In this document: one piece after another, positions 25,259-33,686 of the stretch
Numbering within the stretch: the stretch's first letter is position 1
Layout of the letters: every line of letters begins with the position of its first letter
NCBI RefSeq assembly: GCF_000316575.1
Contig: NC_019682.1
Location: 2,726,001-2,790,000, forward strand
Reading direction: 5' to 3'
Source: Calothrix sp. PCC 7507
GTDB taxonomy: Bacteria; Cyanobacteriota; Cyanobacteriia; Cyanobacteriales; Nostocaceae
Length of the DNA: 64,000 nucleotides
Notes under the pieces: generated by a model
Databases searched by the model: none
Seen by the model: only the letters and a program-made list of their open reading frames with translations
Told to the model about the DNA's origin: nothing
Program-made: the position numbers and the translations under genes

Positions 25259-27871
25259 TTAAAACTTGTTTTGCAATGCTGCTAGCATTTCTCTAGCATT
25301 GGGATAGCGATCGCGTGGTGATTGTTGTATTGCTTTATCCAAAAACGCTACAAAATCAGGACTGACACCCTGAGTATGATTTTGCCAGAGTATATCACCT
25401 GTAGCTGGATCTGTGGCGAATGTTGATGGTAATTTACCTGTTAACAAATAAATTGCTGTTAGCCCTAAACTATACAAATCGGTGGAAAATACTGGTCTGC
25501 CTACTGATTGTTCCATCGGCATAAACCCTGGTGTACCAATGATAATCGAACTGGTGAGATTGCCTTGCATTATTTCCCGCACCGCACCAAAATCGATCAG
25601 CACTGGTTTACCATTCCCACTACGCAAAATAATGTTATCTGGCTTGATATCGCGGTGAATGATGCGTTTTGAATGGATGTACTCGATAACGGGTAACAAA
25701 TTGACTAAAATTTTTCTCACGGCACTTTCATGTAAGAATCCTTGCTGTTGGATTTTGGCTGTGAGGGTGTTACCTTCAATCCACTCCTGTACTAGGTAGA
25801 ATTGTTCTCCAGACTGAAAGTAAGCATACAAAGAGGGAATTTGGTCTGTAGTACTGCCTAAATCTTCTAAAATAGCTGCTTCTCTCTGAAACCGTTCTTG
25901 CACCAGTTGGTAAATCCGGGGATTATGCATGATAGGTCTGAGTTGTTTAATTACACAACGGCGACCAGAAGGCAGGTAGGTATCTTCAGCTAAAAATGTT
26001 TTACCAAATCCACCAGCACCAAGCTGTCTAATGATTTTGTAGCGTCCGTCTAAAATCATCAAACTAGAGGTGCTAGGTGGGGATGCAGGTAATTTTGGTT
26101 GCTTAAGTAAGGGAGTATAACAAGCCTCACACTGTACATTACTTTCAGGATTGGGATGATTACAACTTGGACAAATAATCAACCCTGAATGTGGCTCCGA
26201 ACTTACTAAAGATGCATGTAAGGGAGTATAACAAGCCTCACACTGTACATTACCTTCAGGATTAGGATGATTACAAGCTGGACAAATAATCAACCCTGAA
26301 TGTGGCTCCGAACTTACTAAAGGTGCTATTAGTTCTGGGATATCATCGGGAACAGATAGGGGAGTGTAACAAGCCTCACACTGTACATTACCTTCAGGAT
26401 TAGGATGATTACAAGCTGGACAAATAATCAACCCTGAATGTGGCTCCGAACCCACTAAAGATGCTATTTCTACGGGTACATTAGGAAGGATTGGCGTGAC
26501 AATGGTAGCAGGAATATCTGGCTGAGGAGGCGCAGGAACAGGTAACTTTGTACTAGAAGTGGACAAATTAAAACCACAATTATTGCAAAACTTAGACGTA
26601 GAAGGATTAACAACTCCACAACTTTGACAAGTATTTACCAATGGTAAAACTACATTTGACGATGAACTCGCCTTTTCTGTAACAGTTTCCTCACTTTGAA
26701 TCTTAGTTTCTAAATTATTACTTACTGACTGTTTATGCTGCAATTCTTCACCAATTTTGATTCCCTGAATCTGTTGCCATGTTAGTGGCACTGCTGCTGA
26801 ATTCTGAAAAATTACTGGCAACCAAGTAGCACCAGGAAATTTATACTCTAAATAGGTTATGCCTTCTCTCGCTCTTCGTACAGCACGATTTAAAGGCTTA
26901 CCTTGAACAAATTCTTCCAAAAAACAACGTAAGAACTTCTGTGCCACTTCATCTGGCACAGGTTCTCGCATCACTATAATATTAGGAACATGCAATTTAG
27001 CTAATTGCCTTCCTATTCCTAAACCATCACAAGAGTTAAAAATAGCTAACTGTAAACCCCATTTTACAGCCTGTTTTAATTTTGGTTTTAAGTGCTCAAT
27101 CGTTATAGTTTCTTCATCATTAAGCTCGATAATACCACTTAGATGATCCTTTTCTGTACGGCTATGACCAGCAAAGAAAAATATGTGTGGTTTATGCTCA
27201 TCAATTTGCTCGTATAATTTTTCTAAATATGGCTTTTCTGAAGGAATGTGTATAGCATTATGATTTTGAGCCAATTGCTTTAATATTTCCCAGTCTTTTT
27301 CAATATTAATTCTTGTCACATTCCCAATAGCTTCCCTTTTTCCCAAAACTGACAAGATAGTGACTTTGTTTTTAAAATTCTCTATTGGAGATGTCTTCAC
27401 ATCTATCGCTAAAGCTACTTCAGCTCGATGGTAACGCTCAAAGAAATAATGCCAAAGATGCCAAGGTAAACGCTGCAACTCTAGATTTTCAATTTCAAAA
27501 ATAACTCGAATGTCCTCATTTTGGTCTTTGAGATTTTCTAATAGTGCTTCGCGGATAGGACTAAATTGATAACCTGGTTGTAGCCACTCATTAAAACTGG
27601 ATTCAAACTGTTGTTTCGCTGCTTTGATTTCATCAATGAAACCGCTTGCAGTACCTCCTTCAGCACTGAATCTGGGATTTAGTCTCAACACATAGCTACT
27701 ATAAGGAGACTGCCATTTAAGATATTTATCATGTACATCTTTGGCTGGAGGTAGTTTTCCTTTCGCAGAGGCAATTCTTTGTTGGCTATCTCCTTCTGTA
27801 AAAATCTGCAAGCGGAAAGTCAAACTGCTATCAAAATTCTCGTCTATGGAGATTAGAACTAACTTGCTCAT
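25259..27871 (-). CDS. CHAT protease, zinc ribbons and Ser/Thr kinase fusion
   Basis: 870-residue multidomain protein. Residues ~1-370 form a CHAT (caspase-like) protease: catalytic His H236 in FFFAGHS and Cys C281 in IFNSCDG. Then come one zinc ribbon (CQSCG...CNNCG, ~415-435) and three near-identical zinc ribbons (CPACNHPNPEG...CEAC) between ~470 and 590. A eukaryotic-type kinase occupies ~607-866, with glycine loop LGAGGFGKTF, Lys in CVIKQL, catalytic D741 in HRDIKPDN and DFGAV; it looks active. No membrane segment is seen. The gene lies 20 bases downstream of a DUF1822 gene on the same strand. CHAT proteins are linked to regulated proteolysis and cell death in bacteria. Here kinase and protease could regulate each other, which is inference. 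Confidence 0.88.
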   Translation of the reverse strand: MSKLVLISIDENFDSSLTFRLQIFTEGDSQQRIASAKGKLPPAKDVHDKYLKWQSPYSSYVLRLNPRFSAEGGTASGFIDEIKAAKQQFESSFNEWLQPGYQFSPIREALLENLKDQNEDIRVIFEIENLELQRLPWHLWHYFFERYHRAEVALAIDVKTSPIENFKNKVTILSVLGKREAIGNVTRINIEKDWEILKQLAQNHNAIHIPSEKPYLEKLYEQIDEHKPHIFFFAGHSRTEKDHLSGIIELNDEETITIEHLKPKLKQAVKWGLQLAIFNSCDGLGIGRQLAKLHVPNIIVMREPVPDEVAQKFLRCFLEEFVQGKPLNRAVRRAREGITYLEYKFPGATWLPVIFQNSAAVPLTWQQIQGIKIGEELQHKQSVSNNLETKIQSEETVTEKASSSSNVVLPLVNTCQSCGVVNPSTSKFCNNCGFNLSTSSTKLPVPAPPQPDIPATIVTPILPNVPVEIASLVGSEPHSGLIICPACNHPNPEGNVQCEACYTPLSVPDDIPELIAPLVSSEPHSGLIICPACNHPNPEGNVQCEACYTPLHASLVSSEPHSGLIICPSCNHPNPESNVQCEACYTPLLKQPKLPASPPSTSSLMILDGRYKIIRQLGAGGFGKTFLAEDTYLPSGRRCVIKQLRPIMHNPRIYQLVQERFQREAAILEDLGSTTDQIPSLYAYFQSGEQFYLVQEWIEGNTLTAKIQQQGFLHESAVRKILVNLLPVIEYIHSKRIIHRDIKPDNIILRSGNGKPVLIDFGAVREIMQGNLTSSIIIGTPGFMPMEQSVGRPVFSTDLYSLGLTAIYLLTGKLPSTFATDPATGDILWQNHTQGVSPDFVAFLDKAIQQSPRDRYPNAREMLAALQNKF
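26109..26465. repeat. Three near-identical zinc-ribbon coding repeats
   Basis: Copies at about 26109-26216, 26218-26326 and 26359-26465 within the CHAT-kinase gene, each ~107 bases and nearly identical in DNA. Each encodes one CxxC...CxxC ribbon. The near-identity indicates recent duplication or gene conversion. Confidence 0.9.
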
Positions 27872-27891
27872 TGTTGTTACTTTACAGAAGG

Positions 27892-29253
27892 TTAAATCAC
27901 AAAGCTTCTAATTGTACTAAAATCACCAAACTCGATTTTTAACCGAAAATACTCTGTTGTTTTGCCATTAATATCTATACGAATCCATCGCTCAGGTTTT
28001 TCTGTTTGGACTTGTTTAATAACCTGTTCAGATGTATCCAGTACTAAACATTTAAGACTCAATGGCAGAGTGGTATTACCAATTGGATACAATTCCAGAC
28101 TAATCTTTCTATTATCATTAGCTTGCGGTTGTATAGCAACAGTCAAGGCTAATGAGGTAGATGTTTGCTCAGTTTCTAAATCAATTCGTTGTGCCCGTAT
28201 AATTCCTTCGCTACCAACAGCACTTCTAGCAACAACTAGTTTGTTTGTTTCTGTACCCAACACTTCTTCTACTGTCTGCCAACCAGCGACAATAATATTT
28301 TGTAGCCATTGGCTTAAATTTACTACTACTTCGCTAAATGAAACATCAGAATCTACACTTTGTACAGGAATATCTAATATTTCTTTCAATTCTCCTGATT
28401 TGAAAAGAGCATCAAGTTTTTTCATGCCTTTTTCAGAACCATCAAAATATAGCTCCATAGAACCTTCCTCAATTCTTCGTAGTTTTATTGAACTATCACC
28501 CAAAACTGTCTGGAGATGCTGCTCGATCGCCTCTAAACGTGCTGCATCCAATTTTTCTATGTCGAACTCTAGTTTGACTCTACGTCTGGCTTCAGATGAG
28601 TGTACAGGCTTCTCTAAATTTGGGATTTTTAATTGATTACCTGCTAATTTATTATTAATATTGACTAATACTTTCAACTGAATAATATCTCTTAATCCAG
28701 GGTTGTGATTGATTTCTGCTGCAAAGTTATCGCACAATTTTTCAAATAAACTTGCCTTTATTTTGGCTGCATAACATTCTGGTACAGAATCATTTTTGAG
28801 TGCTATGGCGATGAGCTTTTCTTTAACTAATAACTCACCTTCTGGTGTGAGCAATGATACGATTTCTTCTATAGATTGCAACAGGATATCAACATGTTTT
28901 AAACGCTTGACTTGCTTAATATCTTTAATAAGCTGTTTTAGCTTCCAGTCTAGCCATTGTAAGTCTTCTCGGTGTTCCGGTGGATAGATAGTTACTCCTC
29001 GATAACGCTGTATAATAGATAAGCCAATCAGTTCTTTATGAGATTCTCTAACTATAGTTTGTAGGGCTGACAAAAAACAAAGGTTGAGTGCTTTTTCTAA
29101 CTCTTGACTGCTATGCTTATCTTTTTGTGTGAGGTTATTAACAACATTTTCAAGAATAGGAGCGATTACAATTGCATCTAATCTGTTAACTAATAGTCCT
29201 TGTAACAGCTGGACATTGAATATTCCTAGTAATAGCTGTATTAAAATTTCCAT
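27892..29253 (-). CDS. DUF1822 protein partner of the CHAT-kinase
   Basis: 453 residues from ATG 29253; a GTG five codons earlier is possible, and neither has a clear ribosome-binding site. Residues ~1-200 are helical and unassigned. Residues ~225-295 have a beta-alpha-beta-beta-alpha pattern around EEGSMELYFDG, like small effector-associated modules in bacterial STAND and CHAT conflict proteins. Residues ~310-453 match DUF1822 (VVNLSQWLQNIIVAGWQTVEE, then a Ser/Pro-poor beta-rich end LEFGDFSTIRSFVI-like). DUF1822 genes are, from memory, often next to CHAT genes in cyanobacteria. It is co-transcribed with the CHAT-kinase and may be its sensor or substrate. Confidence 0.7.
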   Translation of the reverse strand: MEILIQLLLGIFNVQLLQGLLVNRLDAIVIAPILENVVNNLTQKDKHSSQELEKALNLCFLSALQTIVRESHKELIGLSIIQRYRGVTIYPPEHREDLQWLDWKLKQLIKDIKQVKRLKHVDILLQSIEEIVSLLTPEGELLVKEKLIAIALKNDSVPECYAAKIKASLFEKLCDNFAAEINHNPGLRDIIQLKVLVNINNKLAGNQLKIPNLEKPVHSSEARRRVKLEFDIEKLDAARLEAIEQHLQTVLGDSSIKLRRIEEGSMELYFDGSEKGMKKLDALFKSGELKEILDIPVQSVDSDVSFSEVVVNLSQWLQNIIVAGWQTVEEVLGTETNKLVVARSAVGSEGIIRAQRIDLETEQTSTSLALTVAIQPQANDNRKISLELYPIGNTTLPLSLKCLVLDTSEQVIKQVQTEKPERWIRIDINGKTTEYFRLKIEFGDFSTIRSFVI

Positions 29254-29268
29254 AAAAATAAATGTCAC

Positions 29269-29605
29269 ACATATATATATGGTTTAGTAGCCTTAAATAA
29301 TGTAGGCAATGCCCACCACCATCCGGATACGGTGAGCAATACCCACCCTACGTTTAAAAATCAAGTAGAATTCCTATATTTAAGTATATACACTAACAAA
29401 ATGAATGATTTTGATAAATTATTCAGATAAATTTGCGTGTTTTCTACATTATAGTTTTGGTTTCGCCTGTATCCGCTGGTCATCAGGACGGATGTTGTAG
29501 CCCTAAACTGGAAATTTGCCATCTCAAATCTTTAGCTCCACAGCAGAAGCCGCAAAGCATACGCGCAAGTTATAATTCTTTTGCGGAGCAACGTAACAAA
29601 AATTT
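29269..29605. other. Divergent promoter region with a GTAGGC-type repeat
   Basis: 337 bases between the DUF1822 gene and the plus-strand genes. It holds an inverted repeat built on GTAGGCAATGCCCACC and its complement-like GAGCAATACCCACCCTAC (about 29301-29350). The tail AAAAATCAAGTAGAATTCCTATA resembles the repeat ends near 58.6 and 59.7 kb. No gene is seen. Confidence 0.55.
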
Positions 29606-29926
29606 ATGACTAACCCCCTTGTGCAAGCCTTTTTTGTCGGCAGAGCCGTCGCTGAAGTCCTCAACGAACGCTTAGAAGTCGCTTTGACAGACGCTTTAAG
29701 CGAAATAGGTAAGTTTGATGCTGAAGCCAGAGAGCAACTACGTCAGTTTACAGATGAAGTCCTAGAGAGGGCAAATCGAGCCACAGAATCTGCTAACGTT
29801 GGTCAGTCAACTACGAGTAGTGGACAAACTGGTTCAGTGGACTTGCAAGCGGAAATTGATGAACTGCGAGCAGAAATTGCTCTATTGCGAACTGAGTTAC
29901 AAAAGTATCGCAGTAACTCAGTATAA
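29606..29926 (+). CDS. Small conserved-looking protein with C-terminal coiled coil
   Basis: 106 residues. The N-terminal half ([25 protein letters not shown] then [17 protein letters not shown]) is amphipathic helix. A Ser/Thr/Gly-rich linker at ~65-78 leads to a coiled coil ([22 protein letters not shown]). It resembles small cyanobacterial proteins of unknown function whose plant homologs are plastid-targeted; this is recalled, not tested. It lies 79 bases upstream of the ABC1 kinase gene and probably shares its transcript. Confidence 0.65.
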   Translation: MTNPLVQAFFVGRAVAEVLNERLEVALTDALSEIGKFDAEAREQLRQFTDEVLERANRATESANVGQSTTSSGQTGSVDLQAEIDELRAEIALLRTELQKYRSNSV

Positions 29927-30005
29927 ATTTAGTCAAGAGTCAAGGGTCAAATAACAAGTGACAAATGACAAATGACACTGTATCAAAAATAGTTTAGGAA
30001 CTTAA

Positions 30006-31742
30006 GTGTCTTTTCTTCCTGGTGATTCGGCAAAAAACCAACGGTACGCAAAGCATATGGAACAAGGTTATTCAGATAAGGCCTACCGTTGGAATCGTGA
30101 CAACTATTCTAGTAAACGGCGCTTTATAGACATTTGGTCTTTTGTCTTGACTTTAATGTTTAAGCTTTGGCTGTATAATAAGTCTTGGAGTTACACTGGT
30201 GGCGTGACTGAAGCCAAGCAAGCTGCAAGACGTAAAACCCAAGCTGTCTGGATTCGCAACACTCTACTAGACTTAGGACCAACTTTTATCAAAGTCGGGC
30301 AGTTGTTTTCTACCCGTGCTGATATCTTCCCTGTTGAATATGTAGAAGAACTAGCCAAGCTACAAGATAAAGTACCAGCTTTTAGTTATGAGCAAGTAGA
30401 AACGATTATTCAGCAAGAACTAGGCAAAAAAATTCCTGAACTTTTCGAGACTTTTGAACCTATTCCTCTGGCGGCTGCTAGTCTGGGTCAAGTACACAAA
30501 GCTATTTTGCATTCCGGTGAAGCTGTTGTTGTCAAAGTGCAACGTCCTGGATTGAAAAAGCTATTTGAAATAGATTTACAAATTCTTAAAGGAATTACTC
30601 GCTACTTCCAAAACCATCCCAAATGGGGACGGGGTCGAGATTGGGTAGGTATTTATGAGGAGTGTTGCCGCATTCTTTGGGAAGAAATTGACTATCTCAA
30701 TGAAGGGCGAAATGCTGATACTTTCCGGCGGAATTTTCGCAGCTACGACTGGGTAAAAGTCCCCAGAGTTTATTGGCGTTACACTTCTTCTCGAGTACTG
30801 ACCTTGGAGTATGTTCCTGGGATTAAAATTAGTCAATATGAAGCCTTAGAAGCAGCAGGTTTAGATCGCAAGAATATTGCCCGCCAAGGGGCGCAAGCTT
30901 ACTTACATCAACTACTTAACAATGGCTTTTTCCATGCTGATCCTCACCCAGGCAATATTGCTGTCAGTCCAGATGGTGGTTTAATCTTCTACGATTTTGG
31001 CATGATGGGGCGGGTGAAGTCGAATGTACGCGATGGACTGATGGAAACGCTGTTTGGTATTGCTCAGAAAGATGGCGATCGCGTAGTCCAGTCTCTCATA
31101 GATTTGGGAGCGATCGCTCCAGTGGATGATATCGGACCAGTACGGCGTTCCGTCCAGTACATGCTAGATAATTTCATGGATAAACCTTTTGAAAATCAAT
31201 CTGTGGCAGCCATCAGTGACGATTTATACGAAATAGCGTATAATCAACCGTTTAGATTTCCAGCAACTTTTACTTTTGTTATGCGAGCCTTTTCCACTCT
31301 TGAAGGAGTTGGCAAGGGCTTAGATCCAGAATTTAATTTTATGGAAGTTGCCAAACCATATGCAATGCAGCTTATGACTAATATGAATGGCTCTGAGGGG
31401 AATAGCTTTCTGAATGAATTGAGTCGCCAAGCAGTTCAAGTCAGCACCACTGCTTTGGGATTACCACGTAGACTAGAAGACACTCTAGAAAAACTAGAGC
31501 GGGGAGATATGCGCGTGCGGGTTCGTTCTGTAGAAACAGAACGTCTGCTGCGGCGGCAAAGCAGTATCCAGCTAGGAATCAGCTATGCTCTGATCATTAG
31601 TACATTCACTCTTTCGGCTACGATTCTATTGGTGTTTAATTATCGATGGTTGGCATTGTTGGCAGGCTTAATTGCCACTGTTGTCTCAGGCATACTCATC
31701 CGAATGCTTTTCCGCCTCGACCGTTATGACCGTATGTATTAA
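30006..31742 (+). CDS. ABC1/AarF/UbiB-family atypical kinase
   Basis: 578 residues from GTG with AGGAA upstream. The ABC1 signature FIKVGQLFSTRADIFP contains the KxGQ motif, followed by the Ala-rich loop AAASLGQVHKA, Lys in VVVKVQRPG, ExD region, HADPHPGN (catalytic Asp and Asn) and YDFGMMG. Two hydrophobic segments at ~525-570 suggest membrane attachment. Family members act in quinone and prenyl-lipid metabolism and are numerous in cyanobacteria and plastids, often bound to thylakoid lipid stores. It precedes the PP2C gene by 17 bases. Confidence 0.9.
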   Translation: MSFLPGDSAKNQRYAKHMEQGYSDKAYRWNRDNYSSKRRFIDIWSFVLTLMFKLWLYNKSWSYTGGVTEAKQAARRKTQAVWIRNTLLDLGPTFIKVGQLFSTRADIFPVEYVEELAKLQDKVPAFSYEQVETIIQQELGKKIPELFETFEPIPLAAASLGQVHKAILHSGEAVVVKVQRPGLKKLFEIDLQILKGITRYFQNHPKWGRGRDWVGIYEECCRILWEEIDYLNEGRNADTFRRNFRSYDWVKVPRVYWRYTSSRVLTLEYVPGIKISQYEALEAAGLDRKNIARQGAQAYLHQLLNNGFFHADPHPGNIAVSPDGGLIFYDFGMMGRVKSNVRDGLMETLFGIAQKDGDRVVQSLIDLGAIAPVDDIGPVRRSVQYMLDNFMDKPFENQSVAAISDDLYEIAYNQPFRFPATFTFVMRAFSTLEGVGKGLDPEFNFMEVAKPYAMQLMTNMNGSEGNSFLNELSRQAVQVSTTALGLPRRLEDTLEKLERGDMRVRVRSVETERLLRRQSSIQLGISYALIISTFTLSATILLVFNYRWLALLAGLIATVVSGILIRMLFRLDRYDRMY

Positions 31743-31759
31743 TTTGTGTAGTAAACTTT

Positions 31760-32497
31760 ATGAAACTTAACTTCATCGGTGCTACCGATCCGGGGCTGAT
31801 TCGTTCTAACAACCAGGATGCCTACTATATTGACCCAGAAGGGAGATTCTTTGTCGTTGCCGATGGCATGGGTGGTCATGCTGGCGGTGAAGAGGCTAGT
31901 CGCATTGCCACTGAAGAAATTCGAGCGTATTTAGAGGAAAATTGGCAATCTCCTGAGTTACCCAAAGACTTATTAATGCAAGCTTTGTCGAGAGCAAACG
32001 AAGCAATATTGCAGGATCAGCAAAGTCACGTTGAACGCGCTGATATGGGTACAACGGTTGTAGTAGTACTTTTTCGTACACCAGAATCTACGTGGTGCGC
32101 TCACGTTGGTGACTCCAGGCTTTATCGCTTCCGAGAGTCACATTTACAACAGGTGACAGAAGACCATACTTGGGTAGCAAGGGCAATCAAACTGGGTGAT
32201 ATTACCCCAGATGAAGCCCGATTGCATCCCTTTCGACATGTATTATCCCGCTGCTTGGGGCGTGAAGACTTGAATCAGATTGATGTGCAACCGCTAGATA
32301 TCCAAGTTGGCGATCGCTTGCTATTATGCAGTGACGGTTTGACAGAAGAACTTGTCGAGCAGAAGATTAATGATTGCCTGAAAGACAACCCTTCCCTCAA
32401 ACAAGCTGCTAATTCTCTAGTTGAAGCAGCTAAAGAGCAAGGTGGACACGATAACATCACAGTTGTTCTTGTCGCTGTTGAAAATAACTCTCAATAA
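31760..32497 (+). CDS. PP2C-type Ser/Thr protein phosphatase
   Basis: 245-residue Stp1-like phosphatase. It dephosphorylates Ser/Thr-phosphorylated proteins with two Mn/Mg ions. Motifs are RSNNQD20, D35-GMGGHAGGE, HVGDSRLYR, the DHTWVARAI segment, LLCSDGLTE and C-terminal GGHDNITVV. All metal-binding Asp residues are visible. Cytoplasmic, single domain, of typical length. Downstream of the ABC1 kinase in the same direction, and a natural counterpart to the two Ser/Thr kinases in this region, though partners are inferred. Confidence 0.93.
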   Translation: MKLNFIGATDPGLIRSNNQDAYYIDPEGRFFVVADGMGGHAGGEEASRIATEEIRAYLEENWQSPELPKDLLMQALSRANEAILQDQQSHVERADMGTTVVVVLFRTPESTWCAHVGDSRLYRFRESHLQQVTEDHTWVARAIKLGDITPDEARLHPFRHVLSRCLGREDLNQIDVQPLDIQVGDRLLLCSDGLTEELVEQKINDCLKDNPSLKQAANSLVEAAKEQGGHDNITVVLVAVENNSQ

Positions 32498-32941
32498 TTC
32501 TCGCTTGACATCTGATAAATATTTTTTCCGGTACATATACTCAGCAATTTGTTCAGTCTGAGCTTTTTTCCTATTTACAACTTGATACAAATACTTTTAG
32601 CCTCCATAAGATAACTTTGGGGGCTAAATTTACACAATTTGGTAAATTGACTTCTTGCACTATATGCGGTATGGCGAATATAATTCACGCTTATTATCTT
32701 CCACTCCCAAATCCTTACACGAATTTCTCCTTTCAGGAGAGGTTAGAAGACCTGAGGCAGGATAGATAAGGGTGTTATTCCTACTAATGGTTCACAAATA
32801 GTGAATTTTCCGGGAATCTGCTCTAGCAGACTTGGGTTTTATATCAGTAGGATGAAGTGCGAGATATCCGACCAAAAAACACTCTAAAGGGTGTGGGCAT
32901 TTAGTCAAACTATTGTTATCTTTCTTAATACGGAGGAACAA
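32498..32941. other. Long leader region upstream of nblA
   Basis: No long gene. A hairpin TCTCCT-ttc-AGGAGA lies near 32727, followed by AGGT/ACCT inverted bases near 32742. The sequence before nblA is probably promoter and 5' UTR. A GTA-N8-ATA near 32668 resembles half of an NtcA site, but the second half is wrong, so no regulator is assigned. Confidence 0.5.
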
Positions 32942-32971
32942 ATGGGAGACAGATACAAGTCCAACTATTAA
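32942..32971 (+). CDS. Possible nine-residue leader peptide upstream of nblA
   Basis: ATG with an excellent Shine-Dalgarno sequence (CGGAGGAACA) opens a short frame encoding MGDRYKSNY and a TAA stop, 60 bases before nblA. The ribosome-binding site is far better than chance. It could control nblA translation by coupling or attenuation. There is no direct evidence of translation. Confidence 0.38.
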   Translation: MGDRYKSNY

Positions 32972-33031
32972 CCCTTTGGGACTTCTGTAAACGATATAAC
33001 CATTACGCGTTGTTTTCTTTCGGAGTTAATT

Positions 33032-33229
33032 ATGAGCCAACCAATCGAACTGTCTTTGGAACAGCAATTCAATATCCACTCATTTGCTAATCAGGTACAG
33101 CACATGAGCCATGATCAAGCTAAAGACTTTTTAGTCAAGCTTTATGAGCAAATGGTGGTAAGGGAGGCAACCTATAAAGAGTTGCTCAAGCACCAGTGGG
33201 GCTTAGATTCAGGTTCCACTATGGCATAG
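33032..33229 (+). CDS. nblA: NblA, phycobilisome degradation adaptor
   Basis: 65 residues. The sequence IELSLEQQFNIHSFANQV followed by MSHDQAKDFLVKLYEQMVVRE and YKELLKHQWG is characteristic of NblA, a small helical dimer that binds phycobiliproteins and the ClpC chaperone to target phycobilisomes for degradation during nitrogen or other starvation. The length is typical. A CGGAG ribosome-binding site precedes the ATG. It stands alone with a long leader that includes a possible nine-codon peptide. Starvation induction is established for the family but not shown here. Confidence 0.95.
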   Translation: MSQPIELSLEQQFNIHSFANQVQHMSHDQAKDFLVKLYEQMVVREATYKELLKHQWGLDSGSTMA

Positions 33230-33686
33230 AGTCCTTCTAGTGTCGCAGTGGGCGACCTCCTTCTCTTGCTCGGTTCCAAGGAGGAAAGGAGCTGGGGATG
33301 CTGGGGCGTCAACTCCGATCAACAACTCAAAACTGACAATTGAATATTTCGACCTAGAAACTAACAGACTTTTTAGCTGTCTACATGCTCTAACTTCGGT
33401 GAAATACGACTAAAAAGGCGGGTTTACCACGTGCATCAGCCCAATACATCTACTGTTGGCATCCAAAACACGCGACCCTATAACTCTCTTATAGAGTTGA
33501 TCTATCACAACTGTTTACAAAAGCAAGTTTGTGGAGATTTCGGTAAGGACGGCTTTTATTAACATCACCGGGAATAATTATATTTTTTATAAAAAAAACT
33601 TACAACTACATAGAGAGTTTTATTTACAAAAATTTATACTTAAGCATATTTATATTACATAAATACATATAATACGATGATTTATC
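33230..33686. other. Intergenic after nblA, no gene seen
   Basis: About 450 bases. A weak GTCGC/GCGAC hairpin near 33242 may mark the end of the nblA transcript. A 12-codon frame after AAGGAGGAAAGGAG near 33290 is too short to support. The last 150 bases are very AT-rich. Confidence 0.5.

Noticed and set aside
32668-32681. NtcA-binding site upstream of nblA
   Set aside because: GTA-N8-ATA lacks the TAC half of the consensus, and distance to a transcription start is unknown.
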